This document shows, piece by piece, positions 33,031 to 44,025 of a stretch of DNA of 64,000 nucleotides. A model generated the notes under the pieces. That model saw nothing but the letters and a program-made list of their open reading frames with translations. It made no database searches and had not been told where the DNA came from. The stretch is from Brachionus manjavacas (taxonomy: Eukaryota; Rotifera; Eurotatoria; Ploima; Brachionidae), in assembly GCA_019054805.1 (NCBI GenBank), contig JAHQIY010000006.1, forward strand, positions 1,488,001 through 1,552,000, read 5' to 3'. Positions within the stretch are counted from its first letter, which is position 1. The number at the start of each line of letters is the position of its first letter. The translations under genes and the position numbers were made by a program.

Positions 33031-34039
33031 AACACTATTTTACAAATATTTACAATATATTTACATAATTTTAAGTAAATTAAATGTAAATTTGCGTAAA
33101 TTTACTATTTTTTCAAATGACATTTTACTTTAATTTTCTTTAATTTTTGAGTCAATTTGAATAAAAAACGTCGTTCAAATAAATATTTTGTCAATTATTT
33201 TTTATTTTTGTCAATCAAATATGAAAGAAAATTTAAAAAAGGTAATAAATATGGAAAGGTTTTAGCTTCTTATTTTTGAAACGCTTTTGACATATTACGT
33301 GGTCTCGTTTTCCTTTTTTCCAGGCTTCTATTAGAAATTCTTTAAGTTAACTTTCTCGATATGCAATTCTTATCCACGTAGTCTCAAAAAATGAAGACAA
33401 TTATTAAATAATTGATTGTCAATTTTTTTTTTATTCAAATATTTTTTTCTAATGACAAAATACTTATTAATTGCTTTAATATACAATAAATTAATTTAAT
33501 TGACAAAAATAGCATTTAATTCACAATTATTTATTTTAAGTTTCAAATATTTAATATAATTGACAAAAAAGTAAATCACGTTTCTCTAAATTAATTGATA
33601 GTTTCTTTCCCTGCCTAGAATTTAACTTTATGTTTTAGTTCACTTTTTTTTAAAAGTTTCAAAATTTAAAGTTTTATTTTATGTTGTAATCTTTTAGATT
33701 CAAATTTTATATGTTTTCTCATGTATTGTCTTCGCTAGAAACAAAGATAATTCGATAAATTTTTTGTCGGGCAAGTAATCCTAAAATAAGCTATCCCAAA
33801 AATTAATCAATTAGTTAAACTAATATTTCAAGCTAAAAATTAATTTTTAATTTTTTTATATTTAGTCTTTTTTTTTTTAAATGAGTGAGCTAAGGCTTGG
33901 GACAGATTTACAAATAAGTAAAAAAATAAATTTTCTAAAAAAAAATATAAAATTTAATCTAAACATATAAAAATATAAGCAAATAATGTTTTCGTCAAAT
34001 AAAATTTCAATAAAAACCCTCTTTTTCTTTAAAACCCAT

Positions 34040-34150
34040 GTAAATTAGAAGCAGGCGCAGCCAGCCGAGATCCGGGTCACTGACCTGGTATAGGGAACAG
34101 TGGCTAAGGCCAAAGGGGTCCAGGGCGAATCCCTGGTTTAGGGTTTTGGG
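34040..34150 (+). repeat. GC-rich tRNA-like island (SINE head candidate)
   Basis: It contains GGGAACAGTGGCTAAGGCCA followed about 10 bases later by a perfect hairpin, CCAGGG-CGAAT-CCCTGG. TGGCTAAGGCC resembles a pol III A box. CCAGGGCGAATCCCTGG looks like a tRNA T arm with a B-box-like CGAATCC. A further near-palindrome CCGGGTCACTGACCTGG precedes it. No full cloverleaf forms, so it is not a functional tRNA. Its GGGAACAG...AGGCCA core recurs in the repeats at 56.7 and 57.6 kb (minus strand). Confidence 0.5.
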
Positions 34151-35161
34151 TAAGCACAAGGTAAAAGTTTTTTTTATTAAATTAGCTTTAACTTTGATTT
34201 GGGGGTCTATTTTTTAATAGAATAGGCGAAGAGTTTATTGAAATTAGCAGGGAAGGGAAATAATGTGCTCAATTTTGTTACTTTTAATCAATTTTTAATC
34301 ATTGATGAATCATTTATTAAAAAATGATCAATAACTATTTAATCTTTTTTAAATATTTTTGATAAAAATGATAACAAATTTTATAGAATTTTTCAAAAAT
34401 TTTATTCAACCTTTTGACACCAAAGATCAACTAATGGTTTCTATATACTTTTAAACCAAGCTTAAAAGGTTAAGTCAAACTAACGAAGAACAAAATGAAT
34501 AAAAACGAATAAAATGAGAAAAATGAGCAAAATGAGTTAAATGAGTAGAACTCTAACCTAAAGTATAAAAATGATAACTCTTTTCATAGTGAGTCATATT
34601 AACAGCCACCGTCAATAGGTGATATCAAAAAAGATAGAATAAAAAATGTCCCAGTTTCTTTGTCATAATTTTCTATAAGTTGATAAGCATTCAAATTTTT
34701 TTTGGAATTTTTTGTTTTGCCAAAAATGGTATTATATAAAGTTAATATTTTTAAGGAAAAAATGTTTAATTGACATAATTTTGCGAGAAATTAGAAAATT
34801 TTCCAAAATTTGCATAAATTCTGAAATGAACTTTTTCAAAAATTGAACCATATTAACACTTTTAAGAGATTTTATTCTTTAAAAATTTTTTTAGAAAAAA
34901 TAAAATCAGAAATTAATCTTTCAAATTAATTTTAAATTACAATCAAAAAAAATTCGTTCTCTAAAAATCATTATGACCCAATTTAAAAATTATTCACAAG
35001 GATTGATTTTTATTCAAATCAAAAAAAAATATTTCAACTCAACAATAAAATTGCAACCATAGCTACACACACTTTTCGCTTATAAGCTCTAAAGACTGAG
35101 TCTAGAAACGTGAAAAAATCATAAAAAAATCTAATTATTATCTAAATAATATCTTTTAAAA

Positions 35162-38100
35162 ATGAGCTGCTGCATGGGCTTTTTTAAAAAAAGACGCGGA
35201 AGAAGTCTGGTAAATTATAAAAAAATTTTGCTTCATTATTTTTATTAACCAAAAAAAAAGCCTCCTGGAGGAACCCAGTCAAAAAAATACGAGCCCAATT
35301 CGACAATTAGTCAACTTATCAATGCTAGCTTACCAAATATCGATCTAAAAAAAGACCAGAGAAGTAATCGTGAAGTCGACTCGCATTTGACTTCGCGCAA
35401 CAACGAGGATGACGAGACCTTGAACGATGAAAACAAAATATACCCGGCTCCTTTAAGTTTTCGCGAGTCGGCGTCAGCTGATTCAGACTCAGAGCCCAAG
35501 ACTCGCACTTGGGACCAAGAAACCGATGCTCTCAGGAGCTTGGATCAAAATTTAAAAAAGGAACTAAGACAAAATACGCAGAAGAATGCACAGGGTTCAA
35601 TTTTAGCCAAGACTGTAATCGAAGAAGACCGAAGTTATGGCGAAATTAAGCTGGAAGAACTTCAAAAATTTGCCACTATTTTCAGCATAGACAAAGAAGA
35701 AACCATAAATTTGAAATCAGAGAACAAAAATTTGTCACTGGAAATAGGCAGATTAAAATCAGAACTGTTAGAGCGCGAGATTAAATGGAAGGAAGAAAAT
35801 GATTTTTTGATTACTACAGTACATTCGGCTTTGTCCAAAGATTTGAAAAGTGAAAAAGAAAAAGAAGCTTTGGCCAATTTATTTGTTTCCAAACAGACTG
35901 AAAAAAACAAAGCTCTGATTAATGAACAAAGTAATGTGATAGAACATTTAAAGCTGAGGTGTTCGGCCTATGAGAATGAAATTAAAAATTTGGTCGAATC
36001 TCAGAGAGAATCTGCTCTCTTTAATCAAGTCAATCAACTTCATTTAGAAATTAATCTTTTAAGAAATTTGGTGTACAGGCTGAATGTTGAGTTGAGTGAT
36101 TATCAGGCAAAAAATCCAAGTACGGCTCTCAAATCCTCAATTAAGGTATTCGAAAATTTTGTTTTAATTTTCATTTAATTTTAATTGAAATTGATTGCAA
36201 AGAAAATTAATATATCAAGTTTGCCTACTAGAGGACCCATACCTATATGGCTGGTGAATATTAAATTAAATTTTATTTTTAAATTTAAATTGGCTATTTT
36301 TGTTTATTTCTAGATAAATTCAAAATATTTGTCGCCCCTCATCGCGGCTTATGATGATAAATTGAAAGAAAAAGAAACAAAAATAAACTTTTTTCAGGTA
36401 TTTAAAGTTTATTATCAATATTATCAAAAGTAAAGCAAAATAGATCCTTTTAAATTTAATTTTTAAATTAATTTAATTTGAATTTAAACTGTTTATCTCG
36501 AGCTTCAAGATTTTCTCTTAATTAATTTTTTGCTTAGTTTTTATTTCAATTATTGTTCTATGAGTGCAAAAAATTTCTCGAACTCATTTAATTTTTGGTT
36601 CGGTTAAATTAGATTTTCAATTCTATGACCTCTTTATTTAATTGTTTTTTTTTTAATCTTTTTTTCTAAGGTTTCTTTTGATTATTCATACAGATATTCG
36701 AATAAAGAATTTAATTATATTTAGTTTTTTGAAAGTTATTTTTTTGTATTTCATATCTAATTTACTCAAGGATTAAAAGTTACTTGTAACAGAGACTAAA
36801 TTTTAAGATTGATTTTTTGAAATTTACTTTGATTTACCTGCTAACTGATCATTTAATATCTCTTTAATAATTAAAATAAATAAATTGAAGTTCTTTTTTG
36901 CCAATTTCAAATGAAAGCAAATTTTAACTTTGTAATTCTTGGAAAGTTTTTATGAAAATTCAAAATGCCTTATTTAATAATTTAAGCCAAAATTTAGACT
37001 TTAATATATTAAAGCTATTTTTTTCTATTCTAATATCAATAGCTAAAATATTACCAAATAAAAATTTATTAAATAACTCATTTTCGTTATAAAACATCAA
37101 ATTATCATCTAAATAATCTTTAAAAAATGAGCTGATTCATGGGCTTGATTATTAAAGCTCAATTTTGTAGTTTTAATTTCATACAGCTTTAATTTTTCAT
37201 CCAAATTTTAACTTCCTTGGTTCACCTCTTTGCTGGCGATAAAAAAATGGGCTTAATATTTATAATCTCTCATTTAACCTCACCTTAAAAAAATAAATAT
37301 TTTTTAAATATCTTAAAATGACTTCTAAACTCCAAAATACTCGGCATCCTTTTCTGTAATTATCTTTATCTAGCAATTGCTTGAGTATCTTGAGTATACA
37401 TTCTTTTTCAATAAAGCTTCTATCGGAATAACTTTCAAAATTTGACATTTTAGAATTTGGAGAAAATGTTATATCATAATTGTATCAATTTTCATGTAAA
37501 AATAGTTTTTTTTTAATAACAAAATTATTTAATTTAAAAATATGTAACACTAAATTTACTCTATAAAAAATTAATTTTAGTTTTAAAACAATTTTTTAGC
37601 CTAAAAAAATAAACAAAGGTTTATTAAAAATTAATCTCCGAAAAATTTTTTTTTTATAATTCATGCATTGGATGCATTGATTGAAATTTGTAAAAAATCC
37701 AAAGAGAATTAAATTTTAAATAAGAAAAAATTTGAATGAAAGGTATTCTTTTGGAATTGATTTTAAAAAATTTCTTTAAAGGCTCACTTAATTCGAACAA
37801 ATAAAATGGCATTTCCATAAATATTTAAAGTATTGGGAATGGAAATAGAAGGACAAAATTTTAAGATTTGTTTTTAATAGTCTAAGAGGAGAATCTTTTG
37901 AGATGAAGTAGAATAAATTTATCAGAAAAAAATTTCATTTTAACCAAGATGGCTGTTAGTGCCTTAATACCGAGAATAAACAGAGGTGGAACTGATTTAC
38001 CAAGAATGCCTGGTCAAATTAAAAGAAAAACAATTGATTATTATGAAATTGTGACGCAATATGGTATTTTAAGCAATTGTTTATTAGCTAGTGATCTAGA

Positions 38101-41019
38101 AGTGTACTCTAGTGTATCGAGTTTTGATTGTGATAAAATTACTAATAAGATATCAATACGAGAAGCTGCTAGAAATTTCGGAAAAAGAGAAAAAGATTTA
38201 AAAGATGAGATTGAGGTCAGTTTTGGTAGTAAGGGTAAATGCAAAGATAAGAAATGAAAATGTGATAACTTAATTGTATGAAATGTAATTCTCATTGTCA
38301 TTCAAAAGAATCTGTTGAACGATTGCTATTTTATTGAATCCAGAAGGAGGAATAGGGCGAGTTTGTTGTGGGGCCACTTCGTATGTTTCATAAATTTGTT
38401 AATATCAGTGCCCTCATTGCTAGGTTCGGTGTCCTCGGAACTAGTCGTATTCGAAGAGTCGGTGTCTGGATACATCATTTTCAATTGTTTTAGTTAAATA
38501 ACTTTTTGAAATAAAGTAATTAGTAAAATAAAGGTTAGCTTAGAGAATTTGAAGAGGATTTATAACCTTTTTTGATCGATTTTAATAAATTAATTAATTA
38601 ATCAAACAAAATATTAAGAACTATTCGATTATATCTAGAGTTAATTTTATCTAGTAAATTAATAAAATTATCTAGCATTTTAATTTTTTTCTCTATGAAA
38701 GTGTCTTTTAATTCTATTAGTTAATAAGTTTATCTAGGTTTTAAATTTATTATCTAGTAAATAATTTTTTTATTTAGGAAATTTAATACATTTGATCTAG
38801 GAAGTTCATCTTTTTATATAGTTTACATTAATATTATGTGAATTTTAAAAGTACTCAACAAATTATCTAATATTTTAAAATAAAGTTTTCGTCATTATAA
38901 ATTTCAGAACAAATTGAATAAAAATTTCCAAAATTTTCGAAAAATTAAAATTAAAAATAGAAAATTCTAATTAAAAAAAAGAGCTTTTTTTAATTGATTT
39001 TTAAAGAAATTGGAGATTTTATTTCAAGAGGAAACTTTTTAAGCTTTTAATTTTAACAAAAAGGTTCAAAAGTTTAATTTTAGATGTTAAAAATTTAAAT
39101 AGAAAATGATATTGAATAGTCCAACTCTAAGAATTTATTAAATTGTCTTGAGTTTTATTAAAAATTCTAAATTTATTTTTTTACCTAATTCGTAAAAACA
39201 CCAAAAATTGCGTGAAAAAGGATTTATTTTTAATTCAAATTTGACCAAAATAGATAAATTTTACTAAAAATTATAAAAGACTGTCAACTTTTTTTCCCTT
39301 TTTTTCACTTTTTTTCCTGTCAACTCAAATTCTAGTATTTTTCATTTATTTACGTAATTTTTTGCTATAAATAAAATTACGTAAAGTAAAATGTCAAAGC
39401 ACCGCTGTTTTTCTTCTTAAATGAAAACAATATTTTCAATAGAATCATTCAAAATGTAAGGAATTTTCTCAAAGTTGTAACTCAATGTAGCCATTTTGCC
39501 ACCGTGGCTCCGGAATCATAGATACTAGTGCTCATCTTTTATTAACATTATAATGAACATTAAGATTCATATTTTGAAATAAAAACAATATTTTTAATTA
39601 TCGAAAAAATAAAAGATTTTCTTGATTTTTTTAAAAAAATTTTTAAATATTTTAAGCAAAAATTTGATGAATTATCTGAAAAATTGACAAAAACCGTAGA
39701 AGAAAATAATGAACTTCATTCAAAATTCGACAAAATAGGCACTAATTATGGCTCTGGTGAGGCGGATGACAATGAATTGTAATTTTACATTTTTTTTATG
39801 CGTTTTCTAATATGCTGTTTAGACGAAAACAAATTCGTCATCATGCCATGCTGGTTTTGGAAGAAAACAAAACACTCAATGATCAAATAGAAGTTAACCA
39901 AGAAAATCTACTAGAAGCGCGTAGAAAAGCAATAATTGAAAGTAATTTAAATTTTTATGATTTCTAATTGATTAAAATTATTTTTTTAAAAGTTGGAAAT
40001 TTGTCCAAACGAATAATTGTAAATGAAGCCGAGAAAGATGATCTAAAAAACCACATTGAAACTCTTAAATTTAACTATGACGAGCTGAGCAAAAAGTACA
40101 ATGATTGTCTTGCTGAGTCGCAGCGTCGTGTCAAACTTCAAGATCATTTAAGCCAAACAGGCGAACTTAAGAAGCAAATTGAAGAGTCAGATATTTACTT
40201 TAAGTTGGAGAATGAGCAAAATTTAAAAAAAATAGAAAATCTAGAGTACGAAAAAAAAGATCTAATGATAAAGAATAAAAATTTGCTGACCGAAAACCGA
40301 AAGCTAATTGCTGAGAACAAAGTCCTCGATAAAGCTCTTAAGTAATTCGGATATCTATTTCAATTTAAAGGTAAAAATAAAAAATTTCTCAAGTGATGGA
40401 ATTGGTCGTAAAATGCAGCGCAGTTTAAAAGATTTGGAAAAGCGTTTGGAGCTGTCGGAAATGAAGGAAGTCTCTTTGAAAAACGAAATGTCCCACTTGA
40501 GTTCCGACCTTGACAAGGTTAAGCAAGAAAGAGACACTTTTGAGAGCATGTTCAAATCAAGTCAAATGGAAGTGAAAAAACACGAAAATAGACAACTGGA
40601 GGACAATATAAAACTAAGCAAATTAGAGGGAAAATTAGAAGATTATAAACAAAAAAACAATGAAAAATTTTCTCATTTAAATGAAAAATTAAATAAAAAA
40701 GACTCGGAATTTTATTTAAATAGACTCGAATATGAAAAAAGAATAAACGATCTTCTCAGTTTAAATCATAAAAAACAAAATGAAATAGATGATTTGATAC
40801 AAGAAAAGAGGTAATGTCCTTTCATTTTATTTTTGATGATTTTACAGGAATTTATTTTAAAGACAAATGGAGTGTGAGCTTGAGATGGTATGGCAGACGA
40901 CTACTTCGGAAAATCGGCGAATTAAAGAAGCTCTGCTAGAAAATTTAAGAGGAATGCCAAGTAATGAAAACGAGTACGGACATGGATCTGCTTTTTATAA
41001 ATTGTTAATTGACGACTAA
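35162..41019 (+). CDS. CEP89: CEP89-like centriolar coiled-coil protein, copy A
   Basis: Nine exons fit phase and GT-AG rules: 35162-35209, 35261-36145, 36203-36253, 36314-36397, 39657-39778, 39823-39941, 39993-40341, 40394-40810, 40863-41019. They give 743 residues (human CEP89 is 783). An unstructured N-terminal third leads into long coiled coil. Family hallmarks are in order: MGFFKKRRGRS start, LVYRLNVELSDYQAK, the short exon LPTRGPIPIWL, KYLSPLIAAYDDKLKEKE, MLVLEENK, and near the end MECELEMVWQ with ENRRIKEALLENL. In animals CEP89 sits on distal appendages of the mother centriole and helps cilia form. A downstream Met at 35174 (MGFF) is an equally good start. The 3.3-kb intron holds unrelated open frames. 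Confidence 0.9.
37090..37160 (+). repeat. Duplicate of the exon-1 region inside the intron
   Basis: TATCTAAATAATATCTTTT and AAAATGAGCTGCTGCATGGG at 35143-35178 recur here as CATCTAAATAATCTTTA and AAAATGAGCTGATTCATGGG. In this copy a TGA follows the first ATG GAGC equivalent, and the second ATG opens only ten codons. It looks like a local duplication relic rather than an alternative first exon. Confidence 0.6.
37949..38257 (+). CDS. Unknown 102-residue open frame in the intron
   Basis: The predicted product starts MAVSALIPRINRGGTDLPRM and contains SIREAARNFGKREKDLKDE. Its composition is balanced, unlike chance frames here, which supports past or present coding. I do not recognise it. It may be a fragment of a mobile element or a nested gene. 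No splice sites or partner exons were identified. Confidence 0.35.
   Translation: MAVSALIPRINRGGTDLPRMPGQIKRKTIDYYEIVTQYGILSNCLLASDLEVYSSVSSFDCDKITNKISIREAARNFGKREKDLKDEIEVSFGSKGKCKDKK
38326..38478 (-). CDS. Unknown 50-residue open frame in the intron
   Basis: On the minus strand, MMYPDTDSSNTTSSEDTEPS opens a Ser/Thr/Asp-rich segment followed by KHTKWPHNKLALFLLLDSIK and a stop. Its unusual acidic opening suggests the N terminus of a decayed gene. No family is recognised. Confidence 0.3.
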   Translation of the reverse strand: MMYPDTDSSNTTSSEDTEPSNEGTDINKFMKHTKWPHNKLALFLLLDSIK

Positions 41020-41264
41020 TTAGTCTATTTTTAGTTATTAAAAAGTTATGTAATGGTTTAATTATTTGTTAAAATTTTAGAAGTTTTTTTTAAAATGTAA
41101 ACTAGAAACTTTATATAATCTGAGACTATTTTGATTATTTTTATTAAATTTATTTAAATAAAATCTTATATTTTTTAGCCAGTCTATGTTAAAATAGCAT
41201 TTTAAAATTAACATTACTAAAATAGTACATTCATTATAGCATTATCAAAAAATCATCATCCTTA

Positions 41265-41650
41265 AAGTCATACATCCGACAAAAGGAAAAAAGGAAAAGA
41301 CTACTTGGCACGACTTCGAATCGTTCAAAGAGGCTATGTCCTCTTTATGTCAGCTCAACTTAATCAAAGACAAGCAAGCATGGACAAAAGGCAGTTGCAA
41401 CTGTGGCGATTTCCAAAAGAATTACATCTGCAAGCATCTTCTTTCCAATGCAATCAACTACAAATATGCCGATGTTCCGCAAAAAAACATTCCAGTAAAG
41501 CTTGGAAATCTGCCGAAAAGAGGACGTCCCGCCACTGTTTCACATGCTCTGGAAACCATCTCAGCAGTCTCAAAGCCTTTAAAAAAAAAGCTGATAATCA
41601 GTCAGCTTCCCAGCCTAAAAAAACAAAAAATTAAAATTTCTTTTTTTGTT
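41265..41650 (+). pseudogene. MULE transposase C-terminus with SWIM zinc finger
   Basis: The frame contains TTWHDFESFKEAM, then the SWIM finger CNCGDFQKNYICKHL (CxCx8CxH), then a basic tail with LPKRGRPATVSHALE. This is the C-terminal part of a MULE transposase. The catalytic region upstream is missing. It lies 250 bp after the CEP89-like stop and ends in A/T-rich sequence. Confidence 0.75.
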
Positions 41651-41810
41651 TTAATATTCTCTTTTTGTTGTGCTTTTTTTTACTTAAATACATTTTTTGT
41701 TTTAATTTAGCCTTTAATAATTTTCTTAGTATTACTTTGTTTTTCTTTATTAATTAATTAATAAAAATTAATCTGATTTTATTTTTTTTTCAATTTGAAT
41801 ACACTTTCCT

Positions 41811-42235
41811 CAAATTAGAAAACACATTAAATACCACCCAAAAAGAAATTTTCTTTAAATATTCAATCGAGCGAAATCAACAAAATCTCCATCCGAAAGA
41901 ATTCGTATAAGTACCAACTATTCTGCTTCAAACATGGGTTTAAAAAATTCAATATGAGTTTTTATGCTACAAGACAATCATGTAAAATTGCCAATGAAGA
42001 CGTGTATTACATTGGTTGTAAAACACTAACTTCTACGAAGAAGATTTTCAAATTAAATTGAGATACTACAAAAGGCGCATCTCTACATATAGTAGAATGT
42101 ATCTCAAAAATATGGACAGTTGAAACGAACTTTAAAAATTGGATGCTGAGTTAGTGCTCACGTAGTACTTTTGCTTAAAATTATTTTTGTCAACATTTGG
42201 TATTTTTTGATATTAATTTTTGCAGAGTGTCCCCT
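41811..42235 (+). repeat. Dispersed repeat, copy 1 (old coding sequence)
   Basis: About 425 bp matching 49174-49612 in the same orientation with few changes. It starts CAAATTAGAAAACACATTAA. One frame reads MSFYATRQSCKIANEDVYYI, then GCKTL, before stops, so the repeat derives from a protein-coding transposon that I cannot name. Confidence 0.75.
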
Positions 42236-42481
42236 CAAAGTAAAAGTTTCCCATTTAATTCAAAATTAAAATTTTCTGATTCACTTTTATTTTTTTTTGT
42301 TCTAAAATTAATTCATTTTATTTTAATATTATTAAATTATGTCATTCATTATATCCTAGCCTTTCTTAATTTCCTTATATTTGTAAAGCTAAATCCAATA
42401 ATAATATAATTTCAATTACAATTTAATTAAACGTATACAACAGTTTTTTTATTTTTTATTAAGTTTTAACATTGCCTAATA

Positions 42482-43748
42482 ACGGGTGACAACATAAAAT
42501 CGAGACGAACTTCAAAAGGTAACTCCTTTAATATTTATCAAAATAAAACGAAATTTTGAGAGAATATGGCATTTTTTTTCTTATTTAATTTATGCTTTTA
42601 TCTTTTTTCAATAAGTCCATTTCTTCGAATATTATTGAGTCGTTTGGATGTAGAGACCAAAAGGTCCTGTACGAGATTTTTGTCCATATTTCTTGTACAA
42701 AGTCGTGTTTTATTCCTTAGTTCATCTAAGTTTTTTGCTCTCCAGCCATTTTCATACACTTTCCCCTTCAAAATGGACCAAATATCTTAAATTGGTCGTA
42801 CTTCTGGCACATTTGCAGGTTTTTCGCATTTTTGCACAAATAAGATATTATGGTCAATCAAGTAGTTGACCGCTGTATTGGCATTATGAGAGCTCGTCAA
42901 GTCGGGCCAGAACTTATAGTTGCCGTATGAATGATGCTTTTAAATAAACGGAATGACTCCACGCTTTATAAAGTCTAAATAGACAGTTTGGTTGACTACA
43001 AGTCCACTTTTTCGTATGATTGGCGCCGAAATACCCCTTTCAGAAATGACCAACCAAACAAGTAATTTCTGCTCAATTTTCTTAGCAATTCTACTTGAGT
43101 AAAATATATCATTTCCATTGATTTTACCATGACTGAGAGTGAAATAGGATTCATCGTCTAAAATCTAGGAAATATTAGGATTTTTTAAAATCCAAATTTC
43201 TACATCTAACTCTAGCTACTTTTTTTGCGTTTCGGTTCGGTCAGGGATTTTCATCTTTTTACTAGGTGTTATTTGAAGCTTCTTCAACAATTTTTAGACC
43301 ATTTGCTGGCTTAAATCAAACTTTTTGGGTGTTTGACGCTGACTGATGTTGTCTTTGTGATCAAAAGCCTTTTTTAGTTTGTTGAGTTGACTTTAGTTAT
43401 TTTTTTCGGTGTTTGACCAGATCCTTGTTTCCTTTCTAGTAAAAAATATTCACTACGTTTTAAAATTCGGTAAACAGTACTCCTTGGAATTTTTTCTGCC
43501 ATAAAAAGTCTCACAGTGAATATCTTTCCAATTGATCTTTTTTCATTAAAAAACGAGTACACTCGAATTCTTAGGGCCTCTTCTTTAGATGAATATATTT
43601 TGGTCATTTTTAATTCAAATTGAATAATTTTTTTTTATCGAATTTAAAATTAAATTTACTACAAGAATATGGAAAGAGATTAAAAAAAAAATAAAATAGC
43701 ATTGCAAATGATACTTAAAGTTCGTCTCGATTTTAAGTTGTCACCCGT
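42482..43748 (-). mobile_element. Tc1/mariner-superfamily element, 1,267 bp, DD37E-like
   Basis: Terminal inverted repeats begin ACGGGTGACAAC and continue TAAAATCGAGACGAACTT with two mismatches over 32 bp. TA flanks each end (42480-42481, 43749-43750). The minus-strand transposase starts at 43607 with two helix-turn-helix parts and continues, through several stops, as ILDDESYFTLS (first Asp) and DLTSSHNAN (second Asp). The third catalytic position falls in PEVRPI-x-DIW, where a stop codon replaces the acidic residue. There are 37 residues between the second Asp and that position. The copy is full-length in outline but inactive. Confidence 0.9.
42560..43607 (-). pseudogene. Mariner-like transposase, inactivated
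   Basis: The N terminus MTKIYSSKEEALRIRVYSFF and RSTVYRILKRSEYFLLERK form the paired-like DNA-binding region. The catalytic core is readable to about 42560 (NLDELRNKTRLCTRN, LLVSTSKRLNNIRRNG) but is broken by at least five stops, one of them at the expected catalytic Glu/Asp. A fragment of the same transposase lies on the plus strand at 48990-49115. Confidence 0.85.
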
Positions 43749-43750
43749 TA

Positions 43751-44025
43751 CGCATGTTAGTATCGATATCTTGATTTTTTAAAACTCAAGAATTAAATGC
43801 CAAAATTTTTAGAATGTCTAAAATTTACAAGAAAAATAATTTAAAAATAGGAAAAAAAATCGAAATTGGATCTTTAATGCATTAATTTAATTACAGGTTT
43901 TAAATAATTTAAGTGATAGATTTATTTCTAAAATAATTTCTTGCGAAGCTTTATTTTATTAATCATTAAATTAAAATATTATTTATTTTGGAATCATGTT
44001 TTTCTAATAATTTATATTTTAAAAA
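43751..44025. other. Spacer upstream of receptor A
   Basis: A/T-rich, no feature seen; it should contain the receptor's promoter. Confidence 0.4.

Larger units (their letters stand above)
32544..35161. other. Noncoding stretch upstream of CEP89-like gene A
   Basis: Mostly A/T-rich. It holds a GACCG-rich patch (32890-33030), a structured GC-rich island (34040-34150) and a loose tandem of ATGAG-like units (34488-34550). No supported gene. Confidence 0.55.
36398..39656. other. 3.3-kb intron of CEP89-like copy A
   Basis: A/T-rich. Near 37090-37160 it contains a second copy of the sequence around exon 1. It also has two short unassigned open frames, one on each strand, at 37949-38257 and 38478-38326. 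Confidence 0.6.

Noticed and set aside
34060..34140. Functional tRNA gene
   Set aside because: A T-arm-like hairpin and an A-box-like string exist, but acceptor and anticodon stems do not form.
34488..34550. Tandem ATGAG-like units as a satellite or CRISPR-type array
   Set aside because: Only about five loose units with varying spacing; low-complexity drift explains them. No CRISPR-like repeat-spacer pattern occurs anywhere in this eukaryotic window.
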